From: an uncultured Mycoplasma sp.
GTDB lineage: Bacteria > Bacillota_I > Bacilli_A > RF39 > UBA660
Length of the DNA: 43,466 nt
Direction of reading: 5' to 3'
Assembly (NCBI GenBank): GCA_946500895.1
Contig: CAMMXG010000012.1
Location: 1-43,466 of the forward strand
How positions within the stretch are numbered: the first letter of the stretch is position 1; every line of letters begins with the position of its first letter. The position numbers were made by a program, and so were the translations under genes. The notes under the pieces are model-generated. The model saw only the letters and a list, made by a program, of their open reading frames with translations. It did no database searches and was not told where the DNA came from. Shown here in pieces: positions 32,287-41,135 of the stretch.

Positions 32287-33567
32287 TTATTTACCGATAA
32301 ATTCTTTACCACCCATATATGGTTGTAAGACTTTTGGTATTTTAATACTTCCATCACTCTGGTAGTTATTTTCTAGGAAAGCAATTAGACCACGTGGAGT
32401 TGCTAAAACTGTATTGTTAAGGGTTGCTACATATTTGTTTCCTTCGCTTGTTTTCATACGAATACCAAGTCTTCTTGCTTGAGCTTCGCCCAATGTTGAG
32501 CATGAACCTACTTCAAAATATTTTTGTTGTCTTGGACTCCATGCTTCTACATCACATGATTTTACTTTTAAATCTGCTAAATCTCCAGAGCAACATTCTA
32601 GTGTTCTAACCGGAATGTCTAGACTTCTAAAAAATTCTACTGTATACTGCCACATTTTATTGTACCAATCCATCGCATCTTCTGGTTTACATAGTACAAC
32701 CATTTCTTCTTTTTCAAATTGATGAACGCGGTATAATCCTCGCTCTTCTAAGCCATGGGCTCCAACTTCTTTTCTAAAACATGGAGAGTATGATGTTAAC
32801 GTAATTGGAAGTTCACTTTCATTTACAATTTGATCTTTAAACCTACCTATCATAGAGTGTTCACTGGTTCCAATTAAGAATAAGTCTTCCCCTTCTATTT
32901 TATACATCATCGCATCCATTTCTTTAAAAGACATAACGCCTGTTACAACATCACTGCGAATCATAAATGGTGGAATACAATAAGTAAACCCTTTATCAAT
33001 CATAAAATCTCTGGCATATGCAAGCATAGCACTATGAAGTCTTGCTATATCACCAGTTAAGAAATAAAAGCCATTGCCACTTGTTCTTCCGGCTGCTTCT
33101 TTATCTAAACCATTTAGACTTTCACAAATATCAGCATGATATGGAATTTCATAATCGGGTACGATAGGTTCACCAAAACGCTCTAATTCTACATTTTCAG
33201 AATCATCTTTGCCAATTGGCACAGAATCATCAATGATTTGCGGAATTTGCATCATTTTTTCTTTTATTTCTTTTGATAATTTTGCTTCTTCTTCTTCTAA
33301 ATTAGTAATTTTAAAAGATATAGATCCTACTTCGTCTTTTATTTTTAATGCTTCTTCTTTTTTACCTTCGCGCATTAAAGCACCGATTTTGTCACTTAAT
33401 TTGTTTTTTTCACTTCGCAGGTCATCCGCATCTTTCTTGGCGTTGCGGTACTGTACATCTAAATCATAGATTTCATCTACAAGGGGTAATTTTTCATCTT
33501 GAAATTTCTTTTTGATGTTTTCACGCACTAAATCTCTTTCTTCTCTTATTAATTTAATATCAATCAT
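32287..33567 (-). CDS. serS: Seryl-tRNA synthetase
   Basis: A 426-residue class II synthetase that charges tRNA-Ser. The N-terminal coiled-coil arm (about 30-100; LPLVDEIYDLDVQYRNAKKD, then KEIKEKMMQIPQI) contacts tRNA. Motif 1 is near 180-200, motif 2 FRKEVGAHGLEERGLYRVHQF near 265, and motif 3 LNNTVLATPRGLIAFLEN near 390. The gene is preceded by a T-box leader on the same strand, with Ser-type specifier codons, and AGAAGGAAG before the ATG. Confidence 0.97.
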   Translation of the reverse strand: MIDIKLIREERDLVRENIKKKFQDEKLPLVDEIYDLDVQYRNAKKDADDLRSEKNKLSDKIGALMREGKKEEALKIKDEVGSISFKITNLEEEEAKLSKEIKEKMMQIPQIIDDSVPIGKDDSENVELERFGEPIVPDYEIPYHADICESLNGLDKEAAGRTSGNGFYFLTGDIARLHSAMLAYARDFMIDKGFTYCIPPFMIRSDVVTGVMSFKEMDAMMYKIEGEDLFLIGTSEHSMIGRFKDQIVNESELPITLTSYSPCFRKEVGAHGLEERGLYRVHQFEKEEMVVLCKPEDAMDWYNKMWQYTVEFFRSLDIPVRTLECCSGDLADLKVKSCDVEAWSPRQQKYFEVGSCSTLGEAQARRLGIRMKTSEGNKYVATLNNTVLATPRGLIAFLENNYQSDGSIKIPKVLQPYMGGKEFIGK

Positions 33568-33589
33568 TTTTCTTCCTTCTTTCTAAAAT

Positions 33590-33781
33590 AAAAAAAGAAT
33601 GGTATAAAGGAGTCTAAATAGACGGTACCATCCTTTTATTTACTTAATTTAAGATAACGGTCTTACCCGGGGAGGATTAGTCCCACTAGAAAGGAGATTT
33701 CATAACACTCTATTACTTATTTCCATCAACCATAAGCTTTCTATTAATTTCGTGCTATTACTTATCTTTCTTGCGCTTTAC
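33590..33781 (-). promoter_or_regulatory. T-box riboswitch of serS
   Basis: Stem I base AGAAAG/CTTTCT (33766-33771 / 33688-33693), a specifier loop with TCT or TCC (33693-33697), both Ser, and AGTA bulges. The T-box core GGATGGTACCG is at 33623-33633, and the terminator stem GGATGGTA/TACCATTC ends in a T-run (33590-33596). Uncharged tRNA-Ser would favour the antiterminator. Matches serS downstream. Confidence 0.92.
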
Positions 33782-33787
33782 TTTTAT

Positions 33788-33816
33788 AATATACCATATT
33801 TTTTTATTTATGACAA
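33788..33816 (-). promoter_or_regulatory. Promoter of the serS T-box
   Basis: TTGTCA (33811-33816), 17-bp spacer, TGG-TATATT (33788-33793). It starts transcription at the T-box 5' end. Confidence 0.7.
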
Positions 33817-33819
33817 TTA

Positions 33820-35391
33820 TTAAATTCTAATTTTAAAGGTTTTAGGTGCAAATTTATATACTAAGAATAATGATATTAAACTATATGTAATAGCAAATAG
33901 AATGGTTGCGAGTCCAAAACTAAATGTAGGAAGTCTTAAATCAATCATATAGTAACAAACAACATAAGTTAAAATATTTACAATTGTATAGGTTGTATTT
34001 TTCGTTTCACTATTAATATTATAAGGTTGAAGTAAATAATAAATAACTAAATGATGTACAGAAAAGAAAATACTCATAGCAATAATTGATATAATTAAAA
34101 TGAAATAATTTAAACTGTTTGTCGTACCTCCGGTAGCAAATAAAATTAAAGCTAAGCCTACACCAATTATTGTAGCTGGTAATAAATTAATTAAAATAAT
34201 ACTTTTTAGTCTTTCTCTAAATAGCTTTAAGATAGAATTTGATTTTCTAAAAAAAGCATAAGTAAGCATCGAATGGTCACTATTCATGAACATCGCTCTA
34301 GTAACTGATTCACCCCGATTAATTAAATACATAATGAAAACAAAGTATGGTAAGTAAGTCATTATCATATTATTTATTTCTTTTTTTAAATCCTCATTCA
34401 TCGTTACAATTAGAAGAACTATACCAATTATAATAGCACTTATAAACGCTACTCTTTTAGCACTTTTTAATAGTAACTTACTATGACGCATCACGAATAA
34501 ATCATTAAAGTAAGCAAAACCTTTTTTCTTGCTTGTTAAACTCTTATCAATATTGATTTGATTTAAAACAGTTTCTTTTGTAATTTGGTTCGCATTTGCT
34601 ACAGCATTCATATTGGTTGATGTTAAAACTTGCTTATACATTTCGCGATATTTATTAAATTCTAATATATATTTAATAGCAAATATGCTTATTAATATTG
34701 TAATTATCATGAAACTCACTAATATATAAGATGGTATGACTATTTTTAAAGCTGGTAATCCATAAGCAAGGCCTAAAAATAATATTATAAAAAACCATGT
34801 ATGTTTCATTAAGTTGTTTTCATTAATAATGGTTCCCTTTTTGGTGTATAACGAAAGATTGTAGGCTGTAACAATAATTTTGGCGGATGCTACAAACAAA
34901 GGAAGAAGGATACAAATCCAAAGATTCACTTTTGATAATAAGCCAAAGATAATAGTAAATGGTAAAAAGCCAATTATTACTTTCAAAATTGCATAAAAAT
35001 AATTGCTTAAAGAATAATTTTTCGCATCCATGCGCATGATAAACATTGCATAATATTTATCTTTGGTTGGATTAAACATATAAGTATTTATAAGCGTACC
35101 AATGATAGTTAAAAATACAAAAATATGTAAGAAAGTATCTTCACTATTGGTTTTATAAATTGCCATAATACTAAAAATCATTAAGAAAATATATAGTAAT
35201 TTTCCCACAAAAATATTAGCAATTTCTAATAAAATACTAATGATATTTCCTATTATTTTTAAAATTTTACTTTGATATAATTTATCGGGTAGTAGCCTTC
35301 TTATTCCAGGTATACTTTTTAGGGCATAGATAAAGGTATTTACTTTATATGTATTACGTAAACGAAATGATATCAGAAAAGAACGGAACAT
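33820..35391 (-). CDS. Large ABC transporter permease-like protein
   Basis: A 523-residue membrane protein with at least ten hydrophobic segments. It has no recognised signature, but overlaps the ATPase gene at 35393 (8 bases at the longer start), so it is very likely its membrane partner. The first ATG at 35400 abuts AGAGG; the ATG at 35391 has proper spacing. The length and layout resemble EcsB-type or other bacteriocin/exporter permeases. Substrate unknown. Confidence 0.72.
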   Translation of the reverse strand: MFRSFLISFRLRNTYKVNTFIYALKSIPGIRRLLPDKLYQSKILKIIGNIISILLEIANIFVGKLLYIFLMIFSIMAIYKTNSEDTFLHIFVFLTIIGTLINTYMFNPTKDKYYAMFIMRMDAKNYSLSNYFYAILKVIIGFLPFTIIFGLLSKVNLWICILLPLFVASAKIIVTAYNLSLYTKKGTIINENNLMKHTWFFIILFLGLAYGLPALKIVIPSYILVSFMIITILISIFAIKYILEFNKYREMYKQVLTSTNMNAVANANQITKETVLNQINIDKSLTSKKKGFAYFNDLFVMRHSKLLLKSAKRVAFISAIIIGIVLLIVTMNEDLKKEINNMIMTYLPYFVFIMYLINRGESVTRAMFMNSDHSMLTYAFFRKSNSILKLFRERLKSIILINLLPATIIGVGLALILFATGGTTNSLNYFILIISIIAMSIFFSVHHLVIYYLLQPYNINSETKNTTYTIVNILTYVVCYYMIDLRLPTFSFGLATILFAITYSLISLFLVYKFAPKTFKIRI

Positions 35392-35392
35392 T

Positions 35393-36091
35393 TTATTCAT
35401 CCTCTCTTAACATTTCAATAATTTTCTCTTTTAATTTTTCCCCTTTTAATTTGTTATCTACTAAACTTAATGTTCCATTTTTTAAAATAACAATTTCATC
35501 ACATAAACTTAATGCCAAATCCATAATGTGCGTAGAAAAAATAAGAATATGTTCTTTTTTTATACTTTTTAACATTTCTTTCATTTCCTCAGCTACAACA
35601 ACATCTAAACTAGTAAGTGGTTCATCTAATAATAGAATATTGGGATTAGCAATAATATTAATTAACATTTGCATTTTGTTTTTCATACCATGAGAATAAT
35701 CTTTGAGTAATTTATCGCGATCCTCTTTTTCTATTTTCATAAAATCAAAATATTCATCTATTGTTTTAGCATCTTTTATTTTTCCTTCATTAATTTCTAA
35801 GAAAAACTTTAAAAATTCTCTACCAGTTAAGAATTCAGGAACGGTTGGAGTTGATAAAACATAGCCAATATCATCAATGGTAAGTGGCCTAGAATTTTCC
35901 TCTTCCATCATATTAAAGGCGCCCTCATCTGGTTTAATATCATCATTTAAGCAATTAAAAAATGTTGTTTTTCCAGCTCCATTTCTTCCTAATAAACCAT
36001 AAATTTTTCCAGACTCAAAAGTAAAATTAATATTTTTTAACACTTCTTTATTTCCAAAACTTTTCTTTAAATTTAAAACTTCTAATTTCAT
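35393..36091 (-). CDS. ABC transporter ATP-binding protein
   Basis: A 232-residue ATPase. Walker A GRNGAGKTT near 33, a signature KDYSHGMKNKM (SHGMK instead of SGGQ), Walker B NILLLDEP and H-loop FSTHIMD are visible. The SHGM signature is the variant common in drug/lantibiotic-type ABC-2 ATPases. AGGAGA precedes the ATG. Pairs with 33820-35391. Confidence 0.9.
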   Translation of the reverse strand: MKLEVLNLKKSFGNKEVLKNINFTFESGKIYGLLGRNGAGKTTFFNCLNDDIKPDEGAFNMMEEENSRPLTIDDIGYVLSTPTVPEFLTGREFLKFFLEINEGKIKDAKTIDEYFDFMKIEKEDRDKLLKDYSHGMKNKMQMLINIIANPNILLLDEPLTSLDVVVAEEMKEMLKSIKKEHILIFSTHIMDLALSLCDEIVILKNGTLSLVDNKLKGEKLKEKIIEMLREDE

Positions 36092-36115
36092 AATAATCTC
36101 CTATACCATCATAAC

Positions 36116-36145
36116 AAAAAACTAGCAATTGTACAACTACTAGTT
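36116..36145 (-). terminator. Terminator of the 36145 gene
   Basis: A 12-bp stem AACTAGCAATTG/CAACTACTAGTT with G-T pairs, T-run on the minus strand. Confidence 0.75.
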
Positions 36146-36624
36146 CATCTTTGAAGTTCTGTTTCTCTTAGTTTCATATTATACTTCTGATTAATATAAT
36201 CTTTTAAAAAACTAATTATTTCCGGAGTTAGGATTTTTGCGAATATTGGATTTATTACTATTTTTTCTTCACTTGCTAAAAATATAGGTGCTTGGTTTAA
36301 ATCTTGAATCGAACAAGTAGATAATCTTTCTATTTCTTGAAGAAGATGGTTTAACCGTATTTTTAATACTTTTATTTTCTGCTTATAATCATCTATTTCT
36401 TTTTGTGAGTTTCGAAAAATTTGCTTTAGATTTTCAGTTATCATAATTGAATATTCTGTAAAACTAATATAATCTAGGCATGAATCAGGATTTTGATAAT
36501 CTACTTCATGAATATAACTGGCATCTAAAATTTCTGAGGAATATTTAATTAAATTATTTAGTATTTCCGTTTCATCTTCAATTTCATTATTTAATAGGTT
36601 AATTTCTTCAAAAATATCTATCAT
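36145..36624 (-). CDS. Coiled-coil protein of unknown function
   Basis: A 159-residue soluble, helical protein. Two long charged helices (about 1-45 and 75-100; QKEIDDYKQKIKVLKIRLNHL) look like a coiled coil, and the end (ILTPEIISFLKDYINQKY) is helical too. No family recognised. ATG at 36624 (AGGTGG 5 bases ahead) is preferred to the GTG at 36633. It stands between the suf genes and the ABC pair. Confidence 0.62.
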   Translation of the reverse strand: MIDIFEEINLLNNEIEDETEILNNLIKYSSEILDASYIHEVDYQNPDSCLDYISFTEYSIMITENLKQIFRNSQKEIDDYKQKIKVLKIRLNHLLQEIERLSTCSIQDLNQAPIFLASEEKIVINPIFAKILTPEIISFLKDYINQKYNMKLRETELQR

Positions 36625-36675
36625 ATTTCCCACCTGATAGTCCTATTATAAAAGATTTTTCAGTCAAAAAGCAAG

Positions 36676-36695
36676 AAAAAACTACTTTAGTTTTT
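36676..36695 (-). terminator. Terminator of sufS-sufU
   Basis: Stem AAAAACTA/TAGTTTTT with a CTT loop, T-run on the minus strand; it contains the sufU stop. Confidence 0.75.
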
Positions 36696-37104
36696 CTAAA
36701 ATAGCCTTTTCTATTCCTTTTAAAGGAAGATTAGCACAAACTTTGCGATTTCCTTGTTTACTTATTTCTTCATAACAACATGCATCCCCTAATAATTCTT
36801 TGTTAAAATCATCGCCATTGGTCATATGATAAAATTCTTCAATATATTTCATTGCGTCTGATGCTTTTTTACCAATTAGATTCTTTATCATAATTGAAGT
36901 AGATGAAATAGAAATTGCACATGCTTCGCCATCAAAAACAATGTCTTCTATTATATCTTCATTCCATTTAATATATAAATCGATATTGTCAATGCAGGAT
37001 TCATTGCGAGTATTTACTTTTTCATAACCATCATGGGATAAATTACGATTTTTTGGATTTAAATAATTGTCCATGATTATTTTCCTTGATTCTTCACTAT
37101 TCAT
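36682..37104 (-). CDS. sufU: SufU, iron-sulfur cluster assembly sulfur acceptor
   Basis: A 140-residue IscU-like protein. The three conserved cysteines are in ESCIDNI (about 37), DGEACAISISS (about 62) and KVCANLP (about 128). SufU accepts sulfur from SufS, using zinc bound at these cysteines. The first site reads ESCID where NPxCGD is usual, so the environment differs. It lies 1 base after sufS, confirming the pair. SufB/C/D are not in the window. Confidence 0.9.
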   Translation of the reverse strand: MNSEESRKIIMDNYLNPKNRNLSHDGYEKVNTRNESCIDNIDLYIKWNEDIIEDIVFDGEACAISISSTSIMIKNLIGKKASDAMKYIEEFYHMTNGDDFNKELLGDACCYEEISKQGNRKVCANLPLKGIEKAILEKLK

Positions 37105-37105
37105 A

Positions 37106-38302
37106 TTAAATCATCTCTTTTACTATTTTATCATAATCACTTAATAATTCAATTAAGTTGTCAATTTCTTCAAATGTATTGTAAAAGTATAGGCTTACTC
37201 TTACCGTATTATTTACCCCTACACTTGATTTTAATATTTTAGCACAATGATTTCCAGCTCTAACACATATATTATATTTATTTAAATAGTAAGCAACATC
37301 TTGACTGAATACATTTGCTACATTAAATGTGACAATACCACTATCACTTTCAATATTGATAATATCAATATGTTTTAAAGGTAGTAGCTTATCTATTAAA
37401 TATTTTCTTAAGCTCGTTTCCTGTTTATGAATGTTGTCCATACCAATTTTATTTAAATATTTAATAGTTTCTCCAAAGCCAATTACTCCAGCAATATTTC
37501 TTGTGCCTGCTTCTAGTCTAGTCGGAAGTTCTTTTAAATAAATTTCACTGGGATTATCAAATGATTCATTCATTCCTCCACCTAAAATTGTTGGTTCTAA
37601 ATGTTTTAATAATTCTTTTTTGCCATATAAAACTCCAACTCCGGTTGGCCCACACATCTTATGAGCTGAAAAAGCAAGAAAATCAACATCTAAATCTTCG
37701 ACATCTACTTTCATATGAGGTACCATTTGGGCTCCATCTAATACTACAAATATGTTATTTTCGTGAGCTAACTCGCATATTTCTTTTACGGGTCTAATAT
37801 CACCAATTACATTGGTAATACCAGCGATACTAATTACTTTCGTTTCTGGCTTAATTACTTTTTTAAGGTTGTCAATGGTAACATAATAATTATTGTCTAA
37901 AGGAATATAACTTATTTTAATTCCTTTTTTATTTGCTAAACGAAACCAAGGAAGTACGTTTGATGCATGTTCACTAGTGGTAATTAAAACTTCATCGCCT
38001 GGTTCTAAAAGATTTTCAAAAAAACCGCTGGCAATCATATTTAAAGATTCGGTTGTTCCACTAGTAAAAATAATTTCTTCTAGATATTTTGCATTTATAA
38101 ATTCTTTTACTAATTCCCTTGTTTCCTCATATTCTTTATCTACTTTATATGATAAATCATAATCACCACGATGAGCATTTGCAGGATAATTGGTATAATA
38201 ATCGACCATTTTATCAATAACACATTTTGGTTTTAAGCTGGTTGCTCCATTATCAAAATATATTATTTCTTCCTTTAAAAGTGGAAAATCATCTCTATTC
38301 AT
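37106..38302 (-). CDS. sufS: Cysteine desulfurase SufS
   Basis: A 398-residue PLP enzyme that takes sulfur from cysteine for iron-sulfur clusters. Motifs: YFDNGATSLKP near 14, TTSEHASNVLPW near 105, DGAQMVPH, and the PLP lysine in FSAHKMCGPTGVGVLYG near 222. The active-site cysteine is in RAGNHCAKI near 350, within the short loop typical of SufS. GGAGGTGAGG precedes the ATG. Confidence 0.95.
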   Translation of the reverse strand: MNRDDFPLLKEEIIYFDNGATSLKPKCVIDKMVDYYTNYPANAHRGDYDLSYKVDKEYEETRELVKEFINAKYLEEIIFTSGTTESLNMIASGFFENLLEPGDEVLITTSEHASNVLPWFRLANKKGIKISYIPLDNNYYVTIDNLKKVIKPETKVISIAGITNVIGDIRPVKEICELAHENNIFVVLDGAQMVPHMKVDVEDLDVDFLAFSAHKMCGPTGVGVLYGKKELLKHLEPTILGGGMNESFDNPSEIYLKELPTRLEAGTRNIAGVIGFGETIKYLNKIGMDNIHKQETSLRKYLIDKLLPLKHIDIINIESDSGIVTFNVANVFSQDVAYYLNKYNICVRAGNHCAKILKSSVGVNNTVRVSLYFYNTFEEIDNLIELLSDYDKIVKEMI

Positions 38303-38332
38303 TTCCTCACCTCCATCATTTGCTATTTTATT

Positions 38333-39196
38333 TTATTCTTTTTTTCTTTCTCTACTTATAATAAACGCCTTTTTTTGCCCAAAATTCAGCTCTAGTCTTC
38401 TACTTTGGTAATATAAATTTCTTATTTCTTCATCTAAACTTATATCTTCGGGATTATTGTAATTTCTTATGATAATTTCACTTTCTTCATTTATAGTTCC
38501 TTTAATACTAATTTGCACTTGATTCTTTAGAGAACTTAGATAATACTTTTCAACCAGTCCTCCCCTAAATGTTAATTTGTCTAACAAAATGTCTTTTCCT
38601 TCTTCTGTCATAAAAATCGATACTGCTGATTCTAATGTTTTTTCATAGTCTGTTTGGCCTACTAAAAAACGTTCCCGATATATTTTCATTAAATCTGTAA
38701 TATTTGTGGTTTCTTTTAAAGGATTAAAATAGTTGGTATCTAAATAGTAATTAATATCATAAGGAATTTCCAGTCTGAATATTCTATTAGCGAAAGTTAT
38801 ATCAATATATAAGTAATGAGAATCTATTCTTTGACAAATTTCTTTCTCTTTTAGTTTTTTAGTGAAAGATTCTAATCGCAAATATAAATTATTTCTGTCC
38901 CAATCAAAACTATAAACATACATTTCGTCTTGATGTTCAATTATAAAAATATCATTTAATATCGTTAAAGTTAAAATTTGATTGCTTGATACTGCTTCAA
39001 AAACAAACTTCATTGTATTATCTAAATATTCTTCGCTTCTTAATTTTAGGAAAAATGATGTAGAATTTAGTAAAGGTAAAATTACTTTACTAGCTGCTTG
39101 TAACGTCATATCATAACGTCTTACTATGTTTTCTATACTACTATCATACATAAAAGAGATAGTGTTTGTGTTTTTAAATGTATAATCTCTGTTCAT
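38333..39196 (-). CDS. Unknown protein
   Basis: A 287-residue soluble protein with no recognised family. It is strand-rich through about residue 165, then helical (ITDLMKIYRERFL, YEKTLESAVSIFMTE). A basic end (ISRERKKE) closes it. AGGTGAA precedes the ATG. A hairpin terminator separates it from the 139-aa gene upstream, and no separate promoter is clear, so expression may rest on read-through. Confidence 0.62.
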   Translation of the reverse strand: MNRDYTFKNTNTISFMYDSSIENIVRRYDMTLQAASKVILPLLNSTSFFLKLRSEEYLDNTMKFVFEAVSSNQILTLTILNDIFIIEHQDEMYVYSFDWDRNNLYLRLESFTKKLKEKEICQRIDSHYLYIDITFANRIFRLEIPYDINYYLDTNYFNPLKETTNITDLMKIYRERFLVGQTDYEKTLESAVSIFMTEEGKDILLDKLTFRGGLVEKYYLSSLKNQVQISIKGTINEESEIIIRNYNNPEDISLDEEIRNLYYQSRRLELNFGQKKAFIISRERKKE

Positions 39197-39206
39197 AAAT
39201 TCACCT

Positions 39207-39239
39207 AAAAAAATATGTTACTTTTCTTGTAACATATTT
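39207..39239 (-). terminator. Terminator of the 139-aa gene
   Basis: An 11-bp perfect stem AAATATGTTAC/GTAACATATTT with a 7-base loop and T-run on the minus strand. Confidence 0.9.
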
Positions 39240-39637
39240 AGTAAATCAATTTTAAATTTGTCTTTTGATGCATTTGCTTTTGATATCATTATTCCTTTAT
39301 ATGTTGCAAGTTCACTCATATGACCTTCTAATAAAATTTCAGTTGGTGTTATGGTTTCAAGCATAATTGTACCTTCGTTTAAATAAACAGTATAATAAAG
39401 TTTTACTTCGCCGTGAACTTGAGCAAACATTTTATCACTTGGAAGTTTTAGTTCATATTTAGCAGTATTATCCTTTTTGTTTGTACTAATTAATTCCCCT
39501 ACAAATTCACCACTTCTAAGTGCTGGATAATAATCAAAATTTAGTTTTTTAAATGCTAACATGTTGTATTTTTTTAATGCTCTTTCTAGTTTTTTAAACT
39601 CATTTTCATTAAAATAATCTAAAACGTAACCTTTCAT
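39218..39637 (-). CDS. Unknown protein with a consensus promoter
   Basis: A 139-residue soluble protein. N-terminal helix (NENEFKKLERALKKYNMLAF), then beta-rich (SGEFVGELIST, TAKYELKLPSD, GEVKLYYTVYLNEGTIML), then a final helix. No family recognised. AGGGGG is 9 bases before the ATG, and the promoter at 39668 is a near-perfect consensus, so expression is probably strong. Confidence 0.68.
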   Translation of the reverse strand: MKGYVLDYFNENEFKKLERALKKYNMLAFKKLNFDYYPALRSGEFVGELISTNKKDNTAKYELKLPSDKMFAQVHGEVKLYYTVYLNEGTIMLETITPTEILLEGHMSELATYKGIMISKANASKDKFKIDLLNMLQEK

Positions 39638-39667
39638 ATTTTAACCCCCTATTTCAATTACGTATTC

Positions 39668-39696
39668 ATTATAGCATATTTTAAAATATTTGTCAA
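39668..39696 (-). promoter_or_regulatory. Strong consensus promoter of the 139-aa gene
   Basis: Consensus TTGACA (39691-39696), 17-bp spacer, TGC-TATAAT (39668-39673). Both hexamers match perfectly and the -10 is extended. Confidence 0.9.
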
Positions 39697-39720
39697 ATGG
39701 ACGTAAAAATTTCGGTTTTG

Positions 39721-39987
39721 CTATTGATTTTTGTCTATTTTTAATTTCACAATTGTCATTCCTGGATTCCAGATGTTTAGTCGAAAAGAATCCACTTGCT
39801 TATTCTTTTTTAATAATTCGTGGACTCTGTTTCGAAGTATATTGGAGCTTCTACCATGTATAATGCCAATATATACATTCCCTAATTTTACATTATCTTT
39901 AATAAAATCGTTTAAAAAATATACAACAGTATCAGTCGTTTCGCCATGAACATTTAATACTGGAGATGAACTATTAAACATTTCCAT
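39721..39987 (-). CDS. Standalone Smr-domain protein
   Basis: An 88-residue protein. VLNVHGETTDTVVYFLNDF, IGIIHGRSSNILRNRVHELL, and GMTIVKL fit the Smr domain found at the end of MutS2, which nicks or binds branched nucleic acid. The usual LDLHG reads LNVHG and the HGxGxGxLR motif reads HGRSSNILR, so key glycines are changed and activity is uncertain. It overlaps the kinase gene end by 14 bases; two candidate ATGs (39987, 39981) exist and neither has a strong ribosome site. Confidence 0.78.
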   Translation of the reverse strand: MEMFNSSSPVLNVHGETTDTVVYFLNDFIKDNVKLGNVYIGIIHGRSSNILRNRVHELLKKNKQVDSFRLNIWNPGMTIVKLKIDKNQ

Positions 39988-41080
39988 TGTTATTATTGTC
40001 TGGATTTATAACCGGTATAGTAGCCCCACCAACTGTGAATGTACTTTCAAATCCTGGAGTGGTATTTGTTCCAGTTGGAATGACAATTTTGCTGGCATCT
40101 GGTATCTCTGGTAAAACATCTTCGGGATTTGTTTGAATTGGTTTTACCTCTTCTTTTGGTGGAGCTTCCACTATATTAAATTTTTGATTATAATAATTAA
40201 TTACTTCTTTCAAATTGGGAATAGACGTTCTTCCACCCATTTTTCCAACAGAAAGACCAGCGGCAATATTGGAATAAGTAATGGCTTTTTCTAAATCAAA
40301 TTTGTTGGCTAAACAATAAACAAATGCACCATGAAATATATCACCTGAACAACTTGGATCGACAACTTTGGTTTTTATTCCTGGCATAATTTTAATTTCG
40401 CCATTAAAAGTATACATAGCTCCCATTTCTTCTAATGTTACAATGATGTTATTATTTGGATAACGATCTTTTAATTTTTTATAAACTTGAACAAGTGTTG
40501 ATGAGTTGTTATAATCTATTTTCATTCCACTGACTGACTCAGCAAAACCTTTAGAACAAACAATATATTGGACATATTTACACAATTCTAATAAATCACG
40601 ATCTACTCTTCCTGCATCTAAAACACTGATTGCTTTTGGAAATTTATTTAAAGCATTAATTGTTGCACTATATTCTTTACCATCAGTAAAAATAACATCT
40701 GGAACAATATTATATTCATATTTTTTTAATTGAGGTTGGGTTGCTCCAACTACATCAAAACGAGTTCTCGTGCCATTTTTTTTGTTTACTAAAATAATAG
40801 ATAGTGGTGTCCCGATTTCATAAGAATTTTCCATTAAATCTGTTCTAACCATCGCTTGTTCTAATTCTTTTCTGATTTGTGAGCCATAATCGTCACTACC
40901 TACTACACCAGCAAAATAAGATGTTTCTCCCCATTTTCCAAGTAAATAAGCCACATTTGCTGCTGTTCCGCCACCAGATTCTATCTTTTCGTTTAATAAA
41001 TATTTGGTTCCTTCAATTGGATATTCATCTACAGGGCAACTGATGTCATAGCTTGTTCTTCCTATGCTTAGTATCGTCAT
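39974..41080 (-). CDS. PfkB (ribokinase) family sugar kinase with disordered tail
   Basis: A 368-residue protein. SGGGTAANVAYLLGKWGE near 36 is PfkB signature 1. Signature 2, usually D-T-x-GAGD, reads DPSCSGDIFHGAF near 242: the base Asp is kept, but GAGD is CSGD, altering the anion hole. After residue 300 a Pro/Asn-rich tail of about 65 residues ends in NNNNGNV and is probably disordered. Substrate unknown. GAGGTGG is well spaced for the ATG at 41080. It is followed by the Smr gene. Confidence 0.85.
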   Translation of the reverse strand: MTILSIGRTSYDISCPVDEYPIEGTKYLLNEKIESGGGTAANVAYLLGKWGETSYFAGVVGSDDYGSQIRKELEQAMVRTDLMENSYEIGTPLSIILVNKKNGTRTRFDVVGATQPQLKKYEYNIVPDVIFTDGKEYSATINALNKFPKAISVLDAGRVDRDLLELCKYVQYIVCSKGFAESVSGMKIDYNNSSTLVQVYKKLKDRYPNNNIIVTLEEMGAMYTFNGEIKIMPGIKTKVVDPSCSGDIFHGAFVYCLANKFDLEKAITYSNIAAGLSVGKMGGRTSIPNLKEVINYYNQKFNIVEAPPKEEVKPIQTNPEDVLPEIPDASKIVIPTGTNTTPGFESTFTVGGATIPVINPDNNNNGNV

Positions 41081-41135
41081 AGCTTCCACCTCTTCATATT
41101 ATTTATCATACCATATTTTTCATAAAAAATAAAGA

